A stretch of 64,000 nt of DNA. Origin: Serratia nematodiphila DZ0503SBS1. GTDB taxonomy: Bacteria > Pseudomonadota > Gammaproteobacteria > Enterobacterales > Enterobacteriaceae. How positions within the stretch are numbered: the stretch's first letter is position 1; each line of letters begins with the position of its first letter. The position numbers were made by a program, and so were the translations under genes. Below, in pieces: positions 26,529-35,727 of this stretch. The stretch spans positions 3,100,001 through 3,164,000 of the forward strand of contig NZ_JPUX01000001.1 of NCBI RefSeq assembly GCF_000738675.1, in the 5' to 3' direction. The notes below the pieces were generated by a model. That model was not told the origin of the DNA. It saw only the letters and a program-made list of their open reading frames with translations, and did no database searches.

Positions 26529-26791
26529 AGCCGCAACATGAGCGCCCGCAGCTCGATGCTGAAAGGTTGTATTTGGATCCTTCGCTGGTCTTCGACGAAA
26601 TGGAGCGGCTGCGCCTGGCGCGCCAGGTATTGTGCGGGATATTTGCGGTCAGCGTGGGCGTATTCGCCGCCCACGCATATTGGGACAAAAACGAAGCGCT
26701 CGGTCAAGTGTTCGAGCTGGTGAAGATCGGCGCCTTGCCGCTGGTCACGCTGGTGGTCTCTTTTTACTTTCCCAACAGCGCGTCCAGATAA
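26525..26791 (+). CDS. Small two-helix membrane protein
   Basis: An 88-residue protein: a charged N-terminal half, then membrane segments near residues 36-51 (VLCGIFAVSVGVFAAHA) and 65-83 (IGALPLVTLVVSFYFP). Translationally coupled to the ribbon-helix-helix gene by an ATGA overlap. I do not recognise a family. The pairing suggests joint function, possibly membrane tethering of the regulator. Confidence 0.65.
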   Translation: MKPQHERPQLDAERLYLDPSLVFDEMERLRLARQVLCGIFAVSVGVFAAHAYWDKNEALGQVFELVKIGALPLVTLVVSFYFPNSASR

Positions 26792-26800
26792 GGCGCCGCG

Positions 26801-26953
26801 TTAATGCGACTTCATGCCCGCCGCAGTCATCAGCAGGCGGAACAGCGAGGCGACCACGAACAGCCCCAGCACGCTGGCGCTCCAGATGATCACCAGCCAA
26901 CCGATGCGTTTCCACCAGGGCGCCGGAGCGGCGGCTGCCGTTTTATCTTGCAT
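26801..26953 (-). CDS. DUF2474 small subunit of the bd-type oxidase operon
   Basis: A 50-residue protein with one membrane helix: WWKRIGWLVIIWSASVLGL then FRLLMTAAGMKSH. The WWKR-GW start and single helix fit DUF2474 proteins, found after cioAB/cydAB-like genes and analogous to CydX, which stabilises bd oxidases. A GGAGG ribosome site lies 5' of its ATG, and it starts 14 bases after the cioB stop. It ends 9 bases before the stop of the convergent membrane protein gene. Confidence 0.85.
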   Translation of the reverse strand: MQDKTAAAAPAPWWKRIGWLVIIWSASVLGLFVVASLFRLLMTAAGMKSH

Positions 26954-26967
26954 AGCGTCCTCCCTCC

Positions 26968-27975
26968 TCAGTGATAGCCGTGCTCATGGCTGATCTTGCC
27001 GCGGAACACGTAGTAGCTCCAGAAGGTGTAGACCAGGATGATCGGGATGATGAACAGCGCGCCCACCAGCATAAAGCCGAGGCTCTGCGGCGGCGCGGCG
27101 GCGTCCCACAGGCTGATGGCCGGCGGGATCAGGTGCGGCCAGATGCTGATGCCAAGCCCGCTCAGGCCGAGGAACACCAGCAACAGCGTCAGCATGAACG
27201 GCGAGTAGTGCGCGCCGCGTTTTACCCCGCGGTGAATACCCCAGGCGCTGAGCAGCACCAGCAGCGGCACCGGCAGCAGCCAGAACAGGTTCGGCAGCGT
27301 AAACCAGCGGGCGGCGATTTCCGGATGCGCGATCGGCGTCCAGATACTGACTGCGGCCAGCACCAGCAACAGGATCGCCAGCAGCGGCGTCGCCAGGTAA
27401 TACATGCGCGCCTGCAGATCGCCGGCGGTTTTCATCACCAACCAGGTGCAACCGAGCAGGGCGTAGGTTACCACCAGCCCCAGCCCGCAGAACAGCGCGA
27501 ACGGCGTCAGCCAGTCCAGCGCGCCGCCGGCGTAGGTGCGGCCTTCGACCGGGAAACCGTTGATCACGGCGCCCACCACTACCCCCTGGCTGAAGGTGGC
27601 GAAGAGAGAGCCCCAGATGAACGCTTTATCCCAGATATGGCGCTTCTGCGGCGTCGCCTTGAAGCGAAACTCGAAGGCCACGCCGCGGAAAATCAGCCCG
27701 ATCAGCATCAGCGTCAGCGGGATCGCCAGCGCGTCGAGGATCACCGAGTAGGCCAGCGGGAAGGCACCGAACAGCGCCGCACCGCCCAGCACCAGCCAGG
27801 TCTCATTGCCGTCCCACACCGGGGCGACGGTGTTCATCATCAGATCGCGATCGCCGCTCTCTTTCACCCACGGAAACAGGATGCCGATGCCCAAATCGAA
27901 ACCGTCCATCACCACATACATCATGGTGCTGAACACGATGATCACAAACCAAATCAGCGGAAGATCGATACCCAT
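26968..27975 (-). CDS. cioB: Cytochrome bd-type (cyanide-insensitive) quinol oxidase subunit II
   Basis: CydB/CioB homologue of 335 residues with eight or nine membrane helices; starts MGIDLPLIWFVIIVFSTMM and has MDGFDLGIG and APVWDGNETWLVLGG, both typical of subunit II. Together with subunit I it reduces oxygen to water with quinol electrons. It begins 2 bases after the cioA stop with AGGAG in front. Assignment to the Cio branch rests on its partner and the DUF2474 protein. Confidence 0.92.
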   Translation of the reverse strand: MGIDLPLIWFVIIVFSTMMYVVMDGFDLGIGILFPWVKESGDRDLMMNTVAPVWDGNETWLVLGGAALFGAFPLAYSVILDALAIPLTLMLIGLIFRGVAFEFRFKATPQKRHIWDKAFIWGSLFATFSQGVVVGAVINGFPVEGRTYAGGALDWLTPFALFCGLGLVVTYALLGCTWLVMKTAGDLQARMYYLATPLLAILLLVLAAVSIWTPIAHPEIAARWFTLPNLFWLLPVPLLVLLSAWGIHRGVKRGAHYSPFMLTLLLVFLGLSGLGISIWPHLIPPAISLWDAAAPPQSLGFMLVGALFIIPIILVYTFWSYYVFRGKISHEHGYH

Positions 27976-27977
27976 GT

Positions 27978-29378
27978 TCAGCTCCTGTCGTCCAGAGTGT
28001 CGTTGACCGCGGACAGCGGACGCGCCGGGCGGCCCTCGGTATTGTCTTCTTGGTGCTCATGCGGCTGCGGCCCTTTGCGGATCAGGCGCATCATGTAGGA
28101 GTAGCCCACGCCGAATACCGAGCAATAGACGATGATAAACGCCAGCAGGCTGATGCTCATGTGCAGATCGCCGTGCGCGGAGACCGCATCCTTGGTGCGC
28201 AGCAGGCCATACACCACCCACGGCTGGCGGCCGATCTCGGTGGTGAACCAGCCCGCCAGCAGCGCCAGCAGTCCGGATGGGCCCATCCACAGAATGAAGT
28301 ACAGGAACGGGCGCGACTGATAGAGCCCGCCGCGCCAGCGCAGCCACAGGCTCCACACCCCGGCCAGGATCATCAGCATGCCCAGCCCGACCATGATGCG
28401 GAACGACCAGAACACCACGGTGGAGTTGGGGCGATCTTCCGGCGGGAAGGATTTGAGCGCCGGCACCTGCTCGGTCAGGCTGTGCGTCAGGATCAGGCTG
28501 CCGAGATAGGGCACCTCCAGCTTGAAGCGGGTCTCTTCACGCTGCATGTCAGGCCAACCGACCAGGATCAGCGGCGTGGCTTCGCCCGGCGGGTTTTCCC
28601 AGTGGCCTTCGATGGCGGCGATCTTCGCCGGCTGATGTTTCAGCGTATTCAGGCCGTGCGCATCGCCGATCAGCGCCTGCACCGGCGCGACGATCAGCGC
28701 CATCCACATCGCCATCGACAGCATCTTGCGCATCGCCGGCGTGTCGCGGCCGCGCAGCAGGTGCCAGGCGGCCGACGCGCCGACGAAGAACGCCGAGGAG
28801 AGGAAGGCGGCGGTGGACATATGCAGCAGGCGATACGGGAAGGACGGGTTGAAGATCACCTTCAGCCAGTCGACCGGCACCACCTGGCCGTTGATGATTT
28901 CGTGTCCCTGCGGGGTCTGCATCCAGCTGTTGGAGGCCAGGATCCAGAAGGTGGAGATCAGCGTGCCGAGCGCCACCATGCAGGTGGCGAAGAAATGCAG
29001 CCCTGGGCCGACGCGGTTCCAGCCGAACAGCATCACGCCGAGGAAACCGGCTTCGAGGAAGAAGGCGGTCAGCACTTCATAAGTCAGCAGCGGCCCGGTA
29101 ATGCTGCCGGCGAACTCGGAGAAGAAGCTCCAGTTGGTGCCGAACTGGTAGGCCATCACCAACCCGGAAACCACGCCCATGCCGAAGTTAACGGCGAAAA
29201 TCTTTGACCAGAAATGGTAAAGCTCACGATAGGCTTCATTGTGCGTTTTCAACCATAATCCCTCCAGCACCGCCAGATAGCTGGCTAAGCCGATGGTGAT
29301 GGCGGGGAAGATGATATGGAAAGACACGGTGAAGGCGAACTGTATTCTGGCGAGTTCCAGTGCATCAAGACCCAGCAT
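27978..29378 (-). CDS. cioA: Cytochrome bd-type (cyanide-insensitive) quinol oxidase subunit I
   Basis: CydA-family subunit of 466 residues carrying the haems and the quinol site. The haem-ligand His lies in LELARIQFAFTVSFHIIFP, and the family signature GRQPW appears in TEIGRQPWVVYGLLRT. The protein is short for CydA (E. coli is about 520) because the loop after GDAHGLNTLKHQPAKIAAIEGHW is short, the mark of the CIO type. The ATG at 29378 is chosen for its AGGAGG ribosome site; an upstream in-frame start would lie in the promoter region. Confidence 0.93.
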   Translation of the reverse strand: MLGLDALELARIQFAFTVSFHIIFPAITIGLASYLAVLEGLWLKTHNEAYRELYHFWSKIFAVNFGMGVVSGLVMAYQFGTNWSFFSEFAGSITGPLLTYEVLTAFFLEAGFLGVMLFGWNRVGPGLHFFATCMVALGTLISTFWILASNSWMQTPQGHEIINGQVVPVDWLKVIFNPSFPYRLLHMSTAAFLSSAFFVGASAAWHLLRGRDTPAMRKMLSMAMWMALIVAPVQALIGDAHGLNTLKHQPAKIAAIEGHWENPPGEATPLILVGWPDMQREETRFKLEVPYLGSLILTHSLTEQVPALKSFPPEDRPNSTVVFWSFRIMVGLGMLMILAGVWSLWLRWRGGLYQSRPFLYFILWMGPSGLLALLAGWFTTEIGRQPWVVYGLLRTKDAVSAHGDLHMSISLLAFIIVYCSVFGVGYSYMMRLIRKGPQPHEHQEDNTEGRPARPLSAVNDTLDDRS

Positions 29379-29469
29379 GGCGCCTCCTAGGGTTGAACAT
29401 AAATTAACCTCTTGAGTATAGCTGTCATTTTTATGTGAAAAGCTTGGCGTGAAGTTAATCACGAAGTAC

Positions 29470-29487
29470 AGTGACTATAATAGTGAC
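29470..29487 (+). promoter_or_regulatory. -10 box flanked by a direct repeat, likely MocR operator/promoter
   Basis: A perfect TATAAT (29476-29481) is flanked on both sides by AGTGAC (29470-29475 and 29482-29487), giving a 12-base direct repeat spanning the -10 element. It lies in the 138-base divergent gap between cioA and the regulator. MocR-type regulators are known to bind direct repeats. No good -35 box is seen at 17 bases. Confidence 0.5.
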
Positions 29488-29516
29488 AGTTATTTTACTT
29501 TTTCATATAACAGTTA

Positions 29517-30941
29517 ATGGTTATGACCCGATACGAGCAGCTTGCGCAACAGATTAGAGAACAGATCCAGAACCGGGTGTGGCGGGCGGGCGACAAGCTG
29601 CCTTCGCTGCGCGAGAGTGGCAAACGAGCCGGATTAAGCCTGATGACGGTGGTGCAGTCTTACCAACTGCTGGAGAGCCAGGGGTGGATCGTCGCCCGGC
29701 CGCAGTCGGGTTACTACGTGGCGGCGCGTCCGCAGCCGCTGCCTCAGCCTTCGCGCGGCGAAAAACTGTTGCTGAGCGAGCAGGTGGACATCAACGCCTT
29801 TATTTTTGACGTGCTGCAGGCCTGCAAGGATCCGGACATCGTGCCTTTCGGTTCGGCCTTTCCCGACGCCACGCTGTTCGCCCAGCCGAAGCTGGCGCGG
29901 GCGCTGAGCAGCGTAGCGCGCAAGTTCACGCCGCACAGTTCGCTGGCCAACCTGCCGCCGGGCAACGACGCGCTGCGGCGGCACATTGCCCAACGTTATG
30001 CGCTGAGCGGCATGCAGGTTGCGCCGGACGAAATCGTTATCACCGCCGGGGCGATGGAGTCGCTCAGCCTCAGCCTGCAGGCGGTGACCCAACCGGGCGA
30101 CTATGTGGCGATCGAGTCGCCGGCGTTTTACGGCGCGCTGCAGGCGCTGGAACGGCTGCGGCTGAAGGCGGTGGCGATCGCCACCCATCCGCAGGACGGC
30201 ATCGATCTGGACGCGTTGCAACAGGCGGTGGAGCAGTATCCGATCAAAGCCTGCTGGCTGATGACCCACTTCCAGAACCCGCAGGGCGCCACCCTGCCGG
30301 AGGCCAACAAACAGCGTCTGGTGGCGCTGCTGCGCGAGCGGCTGATCTCGCTGATCGAAGACGATGTCTACGGCGAGCTGTACTTCAGCGCCGAACGGCC
30401 GCTGCCGGCCAAGGCGCTCGACAGCGGCGGCCAGATCCTGCACTGCTCGTCGTTTTCCAAATGCCTGGCGCCGGGCTTTCGCGTCGGCTGGGTGGCGGCG
30501 GGGCGTTATGCGCAGCAGATCCAGCGTTTGCAGCTGATGAGCACCGTTTCCACCAGCGTGCCGACCCAGATGGCGCTGGCGGATTATCTGCTGCACGGCG
30601 GTTACGACACCCACCTGCGGCGGTTGCGCCGCCTGCTGGCCCAGCGCCAAAGCGCGATGCGTCAGGCGATTGCCCACCATTTCCCGCCGACGGTGAAGGT
30701 CAGCCAGCCCGACGGCGGTTACTTCCTGTGGCTGGAGCTGGATCCGGCGCTGTCGTCGATGGAGCTGTACCGGCGGGCCCTTTCCCGGGGTATCAGTATC
30801 GCGCCGGGGCGCATGTTTACCACCGGCGACCATTTCAACCACTGCTTCCGTCTCAACGCCTCTTTTGAATGGAATGATCGCTTTGAAGAGGCGATCAAAA
30901 CCTTAGCCAAACTTATCCGGGGGCTGGCGGCGGCCGGTTGA
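29517..30941 (+). CDS. MocR-family regulator (GntR winged helix fused to class I aminotransferase), YdcR-like
   Basis: A 474-residue two-domain protein. Residues 1-70 form a GntR winged helix (YEQLAQQIREQI, GDKLPSLRESGKRAGLS, VVQSYQLLESQGWIVARPQSGYYV). The rest is a fold-type I aminotransferase domain with HFQNPQGAT, EDDVYGELYF and the PLP lysine in CSSFSKCLAPGFRVGW. Such proteins usually sense PLP or an amino compound rather than transaminate. The closest remembered relative is E. coli YdcR. It is divergent from cioAB and may control it. A second ATG at 29523 is possible; neither has a strong ribosome site. Confidence 0.88.
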   Translation: MVMTRYEQLAQQIREQIQNRVWRAGDKLPSLRESGKRAGLSLMTVVQSYQLLESQGWIVARPQSGYYVAARPQPLPQPSRGEKLLLSEQVDINAFIFDVLQACKDPDIVPFGSAFPDATLFAQPKLARALSSVARKFTPHSSLANLPPGNDALRRHIAQRYALSGMQVAPDEIVITAGAMESLSLSLQAVTQPGDYVAIESPAFYGALQALERLRLKAVAIATHPQDGIDLDALQQAVEQYPIKACWLMTHFQNPQGATLPEANKQRLVALLRERLISLIEDDVYGELYFSAERPLPAKALDSGGQILHCSSFSKCLAPGFRVGWVAAGRYAQQIQRLQLMSTVSTSVPTQMALADYLLHGGYDTHLRRLRRLLAQRQSAMRQAIAHHFPPTVKVSQPDGGYFLWLELDPALSSMELYRRALSRGISIAPGRMFTTGDHFNHCFRLNASFEWNDRFEEAIKTLAKLIRGLAAAG

Positions 30942-31095
30942 GCCGCGTTTTTCACGCCGCTTCGCCCCAGAAAAATTCATAATGCTTTTTTCGGCAATGG
31001 AATGCCGGTTTCGTTGTTAGACAGCCCTCCAGCCGCCCATTACTCTGCGATAAATTTTGTCACATTTTTATCAACGGGTAGACGAGGGGCAGTGG

Positions 31096-32784
31096 GTGAG
31101 TAGAATAAAAAACAAGCTAAACAAACTGTTGCGTTATCGGTTGACGCCGCTGGCGTTGATCTGCGCGCTGGGATTGAGCGCCGGCGCGCAGGCGGAAACG
31201 CTGGCCGAAGGCATCACGCCGGCCAGCGACGCCAGCCGGGTGCCGGCCGCCGCCAAGCTGCGCAAAGACACCGTGGTGGCGGGCATCTCGGAACCGCAGG
31301 GGATTTTCAACCCGTATCTGTTCACCAACGGCTGGGACGAGAACGTGACCGACGTGATCTTCAGCCGCCTGATCGGCCTGGACAGCCAGGGCAAGCCGGA
31401 AGGGCGTCTGGCGGAGTCCTGGCAGGTCAGCCCCGATAATCTGACCTACACCATCAAGCTGCGGCCGAATCTGGTCTACAGCGACGGCTCGCCGCTGAAG
31501 GCCGACGATATCGCCTTTACCCTGACGCTGTTGCACGATCCGGCCTATGACGGCGACACTGACATCACGCCGGCGCACATTCAGGGCGGCGCCGAGTATA
31601 AAAACGGCACCGCCGCCGGCATCAGCGGCCTGAAGGTGATCGACGATCGCACCATTCAGATCGTCACCACGCAACCGGGCGCCACCACGCTGCAACTGAT
31701 CGGCGGCCCGGTGCTGTCGCGGGCTTACTACGGCAAAGACTATCAGCGGGGCAAGCTCGACGGCGTGCGCGCCTTGAACGGCAAACCGCTCGGCAACGGC
31801 CCCTATATTTACGACAAGTACGTGCCGGGGCAGGAGATCCGCTTCCACGCCAACCCGAACTTCTACCTCGGTACGCCGCCGATGGCGCGCTTTATCTACC
31901 GCGTCACCAACCCGGCCACCAACTTCCAGCTGTTCCAGACCGGTGAGACCGACTACGACGCCTTTACCGCCAAGCCGGACGATATCGAACAGCTCAAGCT
32001 GCTCGGCTTCGCCAATATCAACCTTTACAGCTCAAGCGATTACAGCCGCATCGACTTCAACCTCAAGCGCCCGGCGCTGCAGGACAAACGGGTGCGCCAG
32101 GCGCTGATTTACGGCCTGAATCGGCAAAAGCTGATCGCCGTGGTGTATCAGGGTTACGGCAAAGTCGCCAACCAGCCGATTTCGCCGATCTCCTGGGCCT
32201 ATGACGCGAACGGCATCAATCCTTACGCTTACGATCTCGATAAGGCCAAAAAGCTGTTGGACGAGGCCGGTTGGCAGGTGGGCGCTGACGGCATCCGGCA
32301 GAAAGACGGTAAAAAGCTGGAGCTGACGCTGCTGGTGACCAAAAAGCTGATCAACGACGCGCTGGTGCCGATCGCCAAGGATAACTACCGCCGGCTCGGC
32401 GTGGTGCTGAAACCGCAGGTATTGGATTTCAACGCGCTGCTGGCGCAGCGCAAGGCGGGCAATTACGACCTGGCGTCTCTCAGCACCAGCACGCTGAACG
32501 ATCCGCACGACGGCGTACGCGATTTCATCAGCCGCGAGAGCGAGACCGGCTATCACAACCCTCAGGTGGACGGGCTGATCGCCAAAGCCAATGCCACGCT
32601 GGATATCGCGCAGCGTAAGCCGCTGTACCATCAGCTGTATCAGGCGCTGGCGGACGATCCGCCGGTGATCCTGCTCGGCAACCGCGAGATTTTGAGCGCC
32701 AGCAGCGCGCGCGTCACCGGCTTTAAACCGGATATCTACAACGGATTGGTCGGCAGCCTGCCGAACGTCAAACCGGCGCCGTAA
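31096..32784 (+). CDS. Peptide-type ABC transporter substrate-binding protein
   Basis: Periplasmic family 5 solute-binding protein, 562 residues. The GTG at 31096 gives a signal peptide (LTPLALICALGLSAGAQAE, cut after AQA) and has GAGGGG at the right distance. Core features: IFNPYLFTNGWDENVTDVIFSRLIGLD, GRLAESWQVSPDNLTYTIKLRPN and ADDIAFTLTLLHDP, all typical of OppA/DppA-like proteins. First gene of a five-gene importer; a GC-rich hairpin after it (32793-32820) may keep its mRNA more abundant than the rest. The ligand is not predictable. Confidence 0.9.
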   Translation: MSRIKNKLNKLLRYRLTPLALICALGLSAGAQAETLAEGITPASDASRVPAAAKLRKDTVVAGISEPQGIFNPYLFTNGWDENVTDVIFSRLIGLDSQGKPEGRLAESWQVSPDNLTYTIKLRPNLVYSDGSPLKADDIAFTLTLLHDPAYDGDTDITPAHIQGGAEYKNGTAAGISGLKVIDDRTIQIVTTQPGATTLQLIGGPVLSRAYYGKDYQRGKLDGVRALNGKPLGNGPYIYDKYVPGQEIRFHANPNFYLGTPPMARFIYRVTNPATNFQLFQTGETDYDAFTAKPDDIEQLKLLGFANINLYSSSDYSRIDFNLKRPALQDKRVRQALIYGLNRQKLIAVVYQGYGKVANQPISPISWAYDANGINPYAYDLDKAKKLLDEAGWQVGADGIRQKDGKKLELTLLVTKKLINDALVPIAKDNYRRLGVVLKPQVLDFNALLAQRKAGNYDLASLSTSTLNDPHDGVRDFISRESETGYHNPQVDGLIAKANATLDIAQRKPLYHQLYQALADDPPVILLGNREILSASSARVTGFKPDIYNGLVGSLPNVKPAP

Positions 32785-32792
32785 CGCCCTGA

Positions 32793-32820
32793 CGCCGCCG
32801 CGCCATTCCGGGCGGCGGCG
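32793..32820 (+). terminator. Intercistronic hairpin
   Basis: CGCCGCCG ... CGGGCGGCGGCG forms a GC stem between the binding-protein gene and the first permease gene, without a U-run. Such hairpins commonly protect the binding-protein message. Confidence 0.45.
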
Positions 32821-32832
32821 ATGGAACCCGCG

Positions 32833-33789
32833 ATGAGAAATTTTATCCTGCGCCGCCTGCTGCAGACGATCCCGATGCTGCTGTTGGCTTCCTTGCTGAT
32901 TTTTTGCATTTTCGCCCTGGCGCCCGGCGATTTTATCGACGGCAACATCAATCTGACCGCGCAACGCGCCGCCGAGCTGCGGGCGCTGTACGGGCTGGAT
33001 CAGCCGTTGTTCAGCCGCTATCTGCACTGGCTTGGCCGGCTGCTGCAGGGCGACCTCGGCTTTTCACTGCAGTACCAGATCCCGGTCAGCACGCTGCTGA
33101 ACCAATACATCTGGAATTCGTTCCTGCTGGCGGCGGTGGCGATGGTGTTGTATTGGGGCATCGCGCTGGCGGTGGGGGTGATCTCGGCGATGAAACCCTA
33201 TTCGCTGTTCGATCATCTGATCACCGTGGCGGTGTTCGCCGCCATGTCGTTTCCGACGTTCTTCCTGTGCCTGTTGCTGATCAAATGGTTCGCCGTCGAT
33301 CTGCACTGGCTGCCGGCGGGCGGCATGCTGCGCACCGGCAGCGAGGCGAGCGGGCTGGCCTGGGCGCTGGAGGTGGCGGCGCACCTGCTGTTGCCGGTGC
33401 TGGCGCTGGTGATGTTGCAGGCCGGCAGCCTGACGCGCTATTTCCGCGCCAGCATGCTGGAGGTGATCCGCATGGACTATATTCGCACCGCGCGCGCCAA
33501 AGGGCTCAGGGAGAAAACGGTGATCCTCAAACACGCGCTGCGCAATGCGCTATTGCCGATCATCACCCTGCTGGGGTTCGAGCTGCCGGGATTGTTCTCC
33601 GGCGCGCTGATCACCGAAAAAATCTTCAACTGGCCGGGCGCCGGACACATCCATATCGATTCGCTGGCGGCGCGTGATTACCCGGTATTGATGGGGTTCA
33701 CGCTGTTTCTGGCCGCCTTGACCATTCTCGGCAATCTGCTGGCGGACATTCTGTACGCCTACGCCGATCCACGCATTCGCTTGAGGTAA
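32833..33789 (+). CDS. ABC transporter permease (DppB/OppB type)
   Basis: Inner-membrane permease of 318 residues: FILRRLLQTIPMLLLASLLIF at the start, the long periplasmic loop with YGLDQPLFSRYLHWL, and the cytoplasmic EAA loop YIRTARAKGLREKTVILKHALRNALLPI. The ATG at 32833 is preferred over 32821 because TGGA is better spaced. Works as a heterodimer with the next gene. Confidence 0.9.
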   Translation: MRNFILRRLLQTIPMLLLASLLIFCIFALAPGDFIDGNINLTAQRAAELRALYGLDQPLFSRYLHWLGRLLQGDLGFSLQYQIPVSTLLNQYIWNSFLLAAVAMVLYWGIALAVGVISAMKPYSLFDHLITVAVFAAMSFPTFFLCLLLIKWFAVDLHWLPAGGMLRTGSEASGLAWALEVAAHLLLPVLALVMLQAGSLTRYFRASMLEVIRMDYIRTARAKGLREKTVILKHALRNALLPIITLLGFELPGLFSGALITEKIFNWPGAGHIHIDSLAARDYPVLMGFTLFLAALTILGNLLADILYAYADPRIRLR

Positions 33790-33793
33790 CACG

Positions 33794-34744
33794 ATGTTGG
33801 CTACGTTGTTTTTCGGCCGCCGTCGCCGCTGGCGCCAGGCGCAACTGCCGGCGCTGGCGCAACTGTCGCCACCGCCCGCGGCGCAGGCCTGGCGGCGGCT
33901 GCGCCGCCACCGGCCGGCGATGATTTCGCTGGCGTTGCTGGTGCTGTTGGCGTTGCTGTGCCTGATTGGGCCGTCGTTGTCGCCGTGGCGCGACGATGCC
34001 GGCGATGTGCTGAATATCAATCAGGCGCCGAGCGGCGCGCACTGGTTGGGCACCGACTTTCTCGGCCGCGATATCTGCACCCGGCTGCTGCTGGCGGGGC
34101 GGATATCGCTGACCATCGGCCTGGTGTCGATGTTGCTGTCGGTGACGCTGGGCTACGTGCTGGGGGCGCTTTCCGGTTATCTGGGCGGCGTGGCGGACCG
34201 GCTGATCATGCGCTTCGCCGATCTGCTGATGACCATTCCCGGCCTGCCGCTGTTGATCATCATGGGCGCGATGCTGACCGAACTCGACGTGTCGCCGGAC
34301 TACCGCATCTACATGGTGATGATCATGCTTAGCCTGTTGGGATGGCCGTCATTGGCGCGGCTGGTGCGCGGCCAGATCCTGTCGCTGCGCGAGCGGGATT
34401 TCATGCTGGCCACCGAGGTGCTGGGTCTCTCCACTCGGCGACGCCTCTTCGGCCATCTGCTGCCCAACACCGTACCGATTCTGGTGGTGGTGGCTACCAT
34501 GGCGGTGGCCAACGCCATTCTCAGCGAATCGGCGCTGAGTTACCTCGGGCTGGGCGTGGTGCCGCCGACGCCGTCGTGGGGCAACATGATGGACGCCGCC
34601 AACAGCCTGATCGACTTTCAGCGCCGGCCCTGGCTGTGGATGCCGCCCGGGCTGGCGATCTTCGTCACCGTGGTGGCGATCAATATCCTGGGCGACGGCC
34701 TGCGGGACGCGCTCGATCCGAAAATGAACGGAGTAACACGATGA
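33794..34744 (+). CDS. ABC transporter permease (DppC/OppC type)
   Basis: A 316-residue permease with an Arg-rich cytoplasmic N-terminus (residues 9-45), then a first membrane helix at about 46-66. It has HWLGTDFLGRDICTRLLLAGRIS, a family hallmark, and the EAA-type loop RDFMLATEVLGLSTRRRLFGHLLPN. Begins 4 bases after the first permease and overlaps the ATPase gene by 4 bases. Confidence 0.9.
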   Translation: MLATLFFGRRRRWRQAQLPALAQLSPPPAAQAWRRLRRHRPAMISLALLVLLALLCLIGPSLSPWRDDAGDVLNINQAPSGAHWLGTDFLGRDICTRLLLAGRISLTIGLVSMLLSVTLGYVLGALSGYLGGVADRLIMRFADLLMTIPGLPLLIIMGAMLTELDVSPDYRIYMVMIMLSLLGWPSLARLVRGQILSLRERDFMLATEVLGLSTRRRLFGHLLPNTVPILVVVATMAVANAILSESALSYLGLGVVPPTPSWGNMMDAANSLIDFQRRPWLWMPPGLAIFVTVVAINILGDGLRDALDPKMNGVTR

Positions 34745-35727
34745 GTCAACCTCTGGTGGCGTTCGACCGACTGTCGGTGTCGTTTCAGGGCGAGCAGGGG
34801 CCGGTGCGGGCGGTGCAGCAGGTCAGCCTGGAACTGCAGGCCGGGCAAACGCTGGGGATCGTCGGCGAATCGGGCTGCGGCAAAAGCGTGACCGCCATGG
34901 CGCTGATGGGGCTGTTGCCGCAGCCGCTGGCGCAGGTAGACGGCGGTGAGATTCGTTTTGAAGGGCAAAACCTGCTGTCGCTGCGGGCGGCGCAAATGGC
35001 AGATTTGCGCGGCAACCGGCTGGCGATGATCTTTCAGGAGCCGATGAGCGCGCTCAATCCGGTGCTGACGCTCGGCGAACAGCTGCTGGAGCCGCTGATT
35101 CGTCATCTGGCCCTGTCGCCAAAAGCGGCCTGGCGTCAGGCGGTGCAACTGCTGGAGGAAGTGGGGTTGGCGCGCGCGGAGGCGCTGATGCGCTGCTACC
35201 CGCACCAGCTTTCCGGCGGCATGCTGCAGCGCGTGATGATCGCCATGGCGATAGGGTGCCGGCCGGCGCTGCTGATCGCCGATGAACCGACCACGGCGCT
35301 CGACGTCACGGTACAGGCGCAAATCCTAGCGTTGCTGCGCGAGCAGAGCCGGCGACACAATATGGCGATGATCTTGATCACCCACGATCTTGGGGTGATC
35401 GCACAAATGGCGGATCGGCTGGCGGTGATGTACGCCGGGCGCGTCGTCGAGCAGGGAACGACGCGGGAAGTGCTGGCCGAACCGCGGCACCCTTATACTC
35501 AGGGGCTGATCGCCTCGCGGCCGGTGCCGGGGCAGCGGCGTCGCCGTTTGTACTCCATTCCCGGCCAGGTGCCGGATCTGGCGCGGCTGCCTGAACACTG
35601 TGCGTTTGCCGAGCGTTGCGCGCAGGCCACCGCGCGCTGCCGCGACGGCATCCCGCCGTTGTACGGGACTCAGCAGCGCCAATCCGCCTGCTTCCTCAAC
35701 GCCGGAGGGCGCCTGCATGTCGACTGA
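34741..35727 (+). CDS. ABC transporter ATP-binding protein (DppD/OppD type)
   Basis: ATPase of 328 residues with Walker A GESGCGKS, Q-loop FQEP, signature LSGGMLQRVMIA and Walker B ALLIADEPTTALD. The C-terminal oligopeptide-type extension has a cysteine cluster (HCAFAERCAQATARC) typical of OppD/DppD. The ATG at 34741 overlaps the previous stop. It ends inside the next ATPase gene (11-base overlap). Confidence 0.92.
   Translation: MSQPLVAFDRLSVSFQGEQGPVRAVQQVSLELQAGQTLGIVGESGCGKSVTAMALMGLLPQPLAQVDGGEIRFEGQNLLSLRAAQMADLRGNRLAMIFQEPMSALNPVLTLGEQLLEPLIRHLALSPKAAWRQAVQLLEEVGLARAEALMRCYPHQLSGGMLQRVMIAMAIGCRPALLIADEPTTALDVTVQAQILALLREQSRRHNMAMILITHDLGVIAQMADRLAVMYAGRVVEQGTTREVLAEPRHPYTQGLIASRPVPGQRRRRLYSIPGQVPDLARLPEHCAFAERCAQATARCRDGIPPLYGTQQRQSACFLNAGGRLHVD

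Noticed and set aside
26304..26791. RHH protein plus partner as a toxin-antitoxin module
   Set aside because: The partner is a two-helix membrane protein without RelE, MazF, VapC or similar features, and the order and lengths do not fit a known type II pair.
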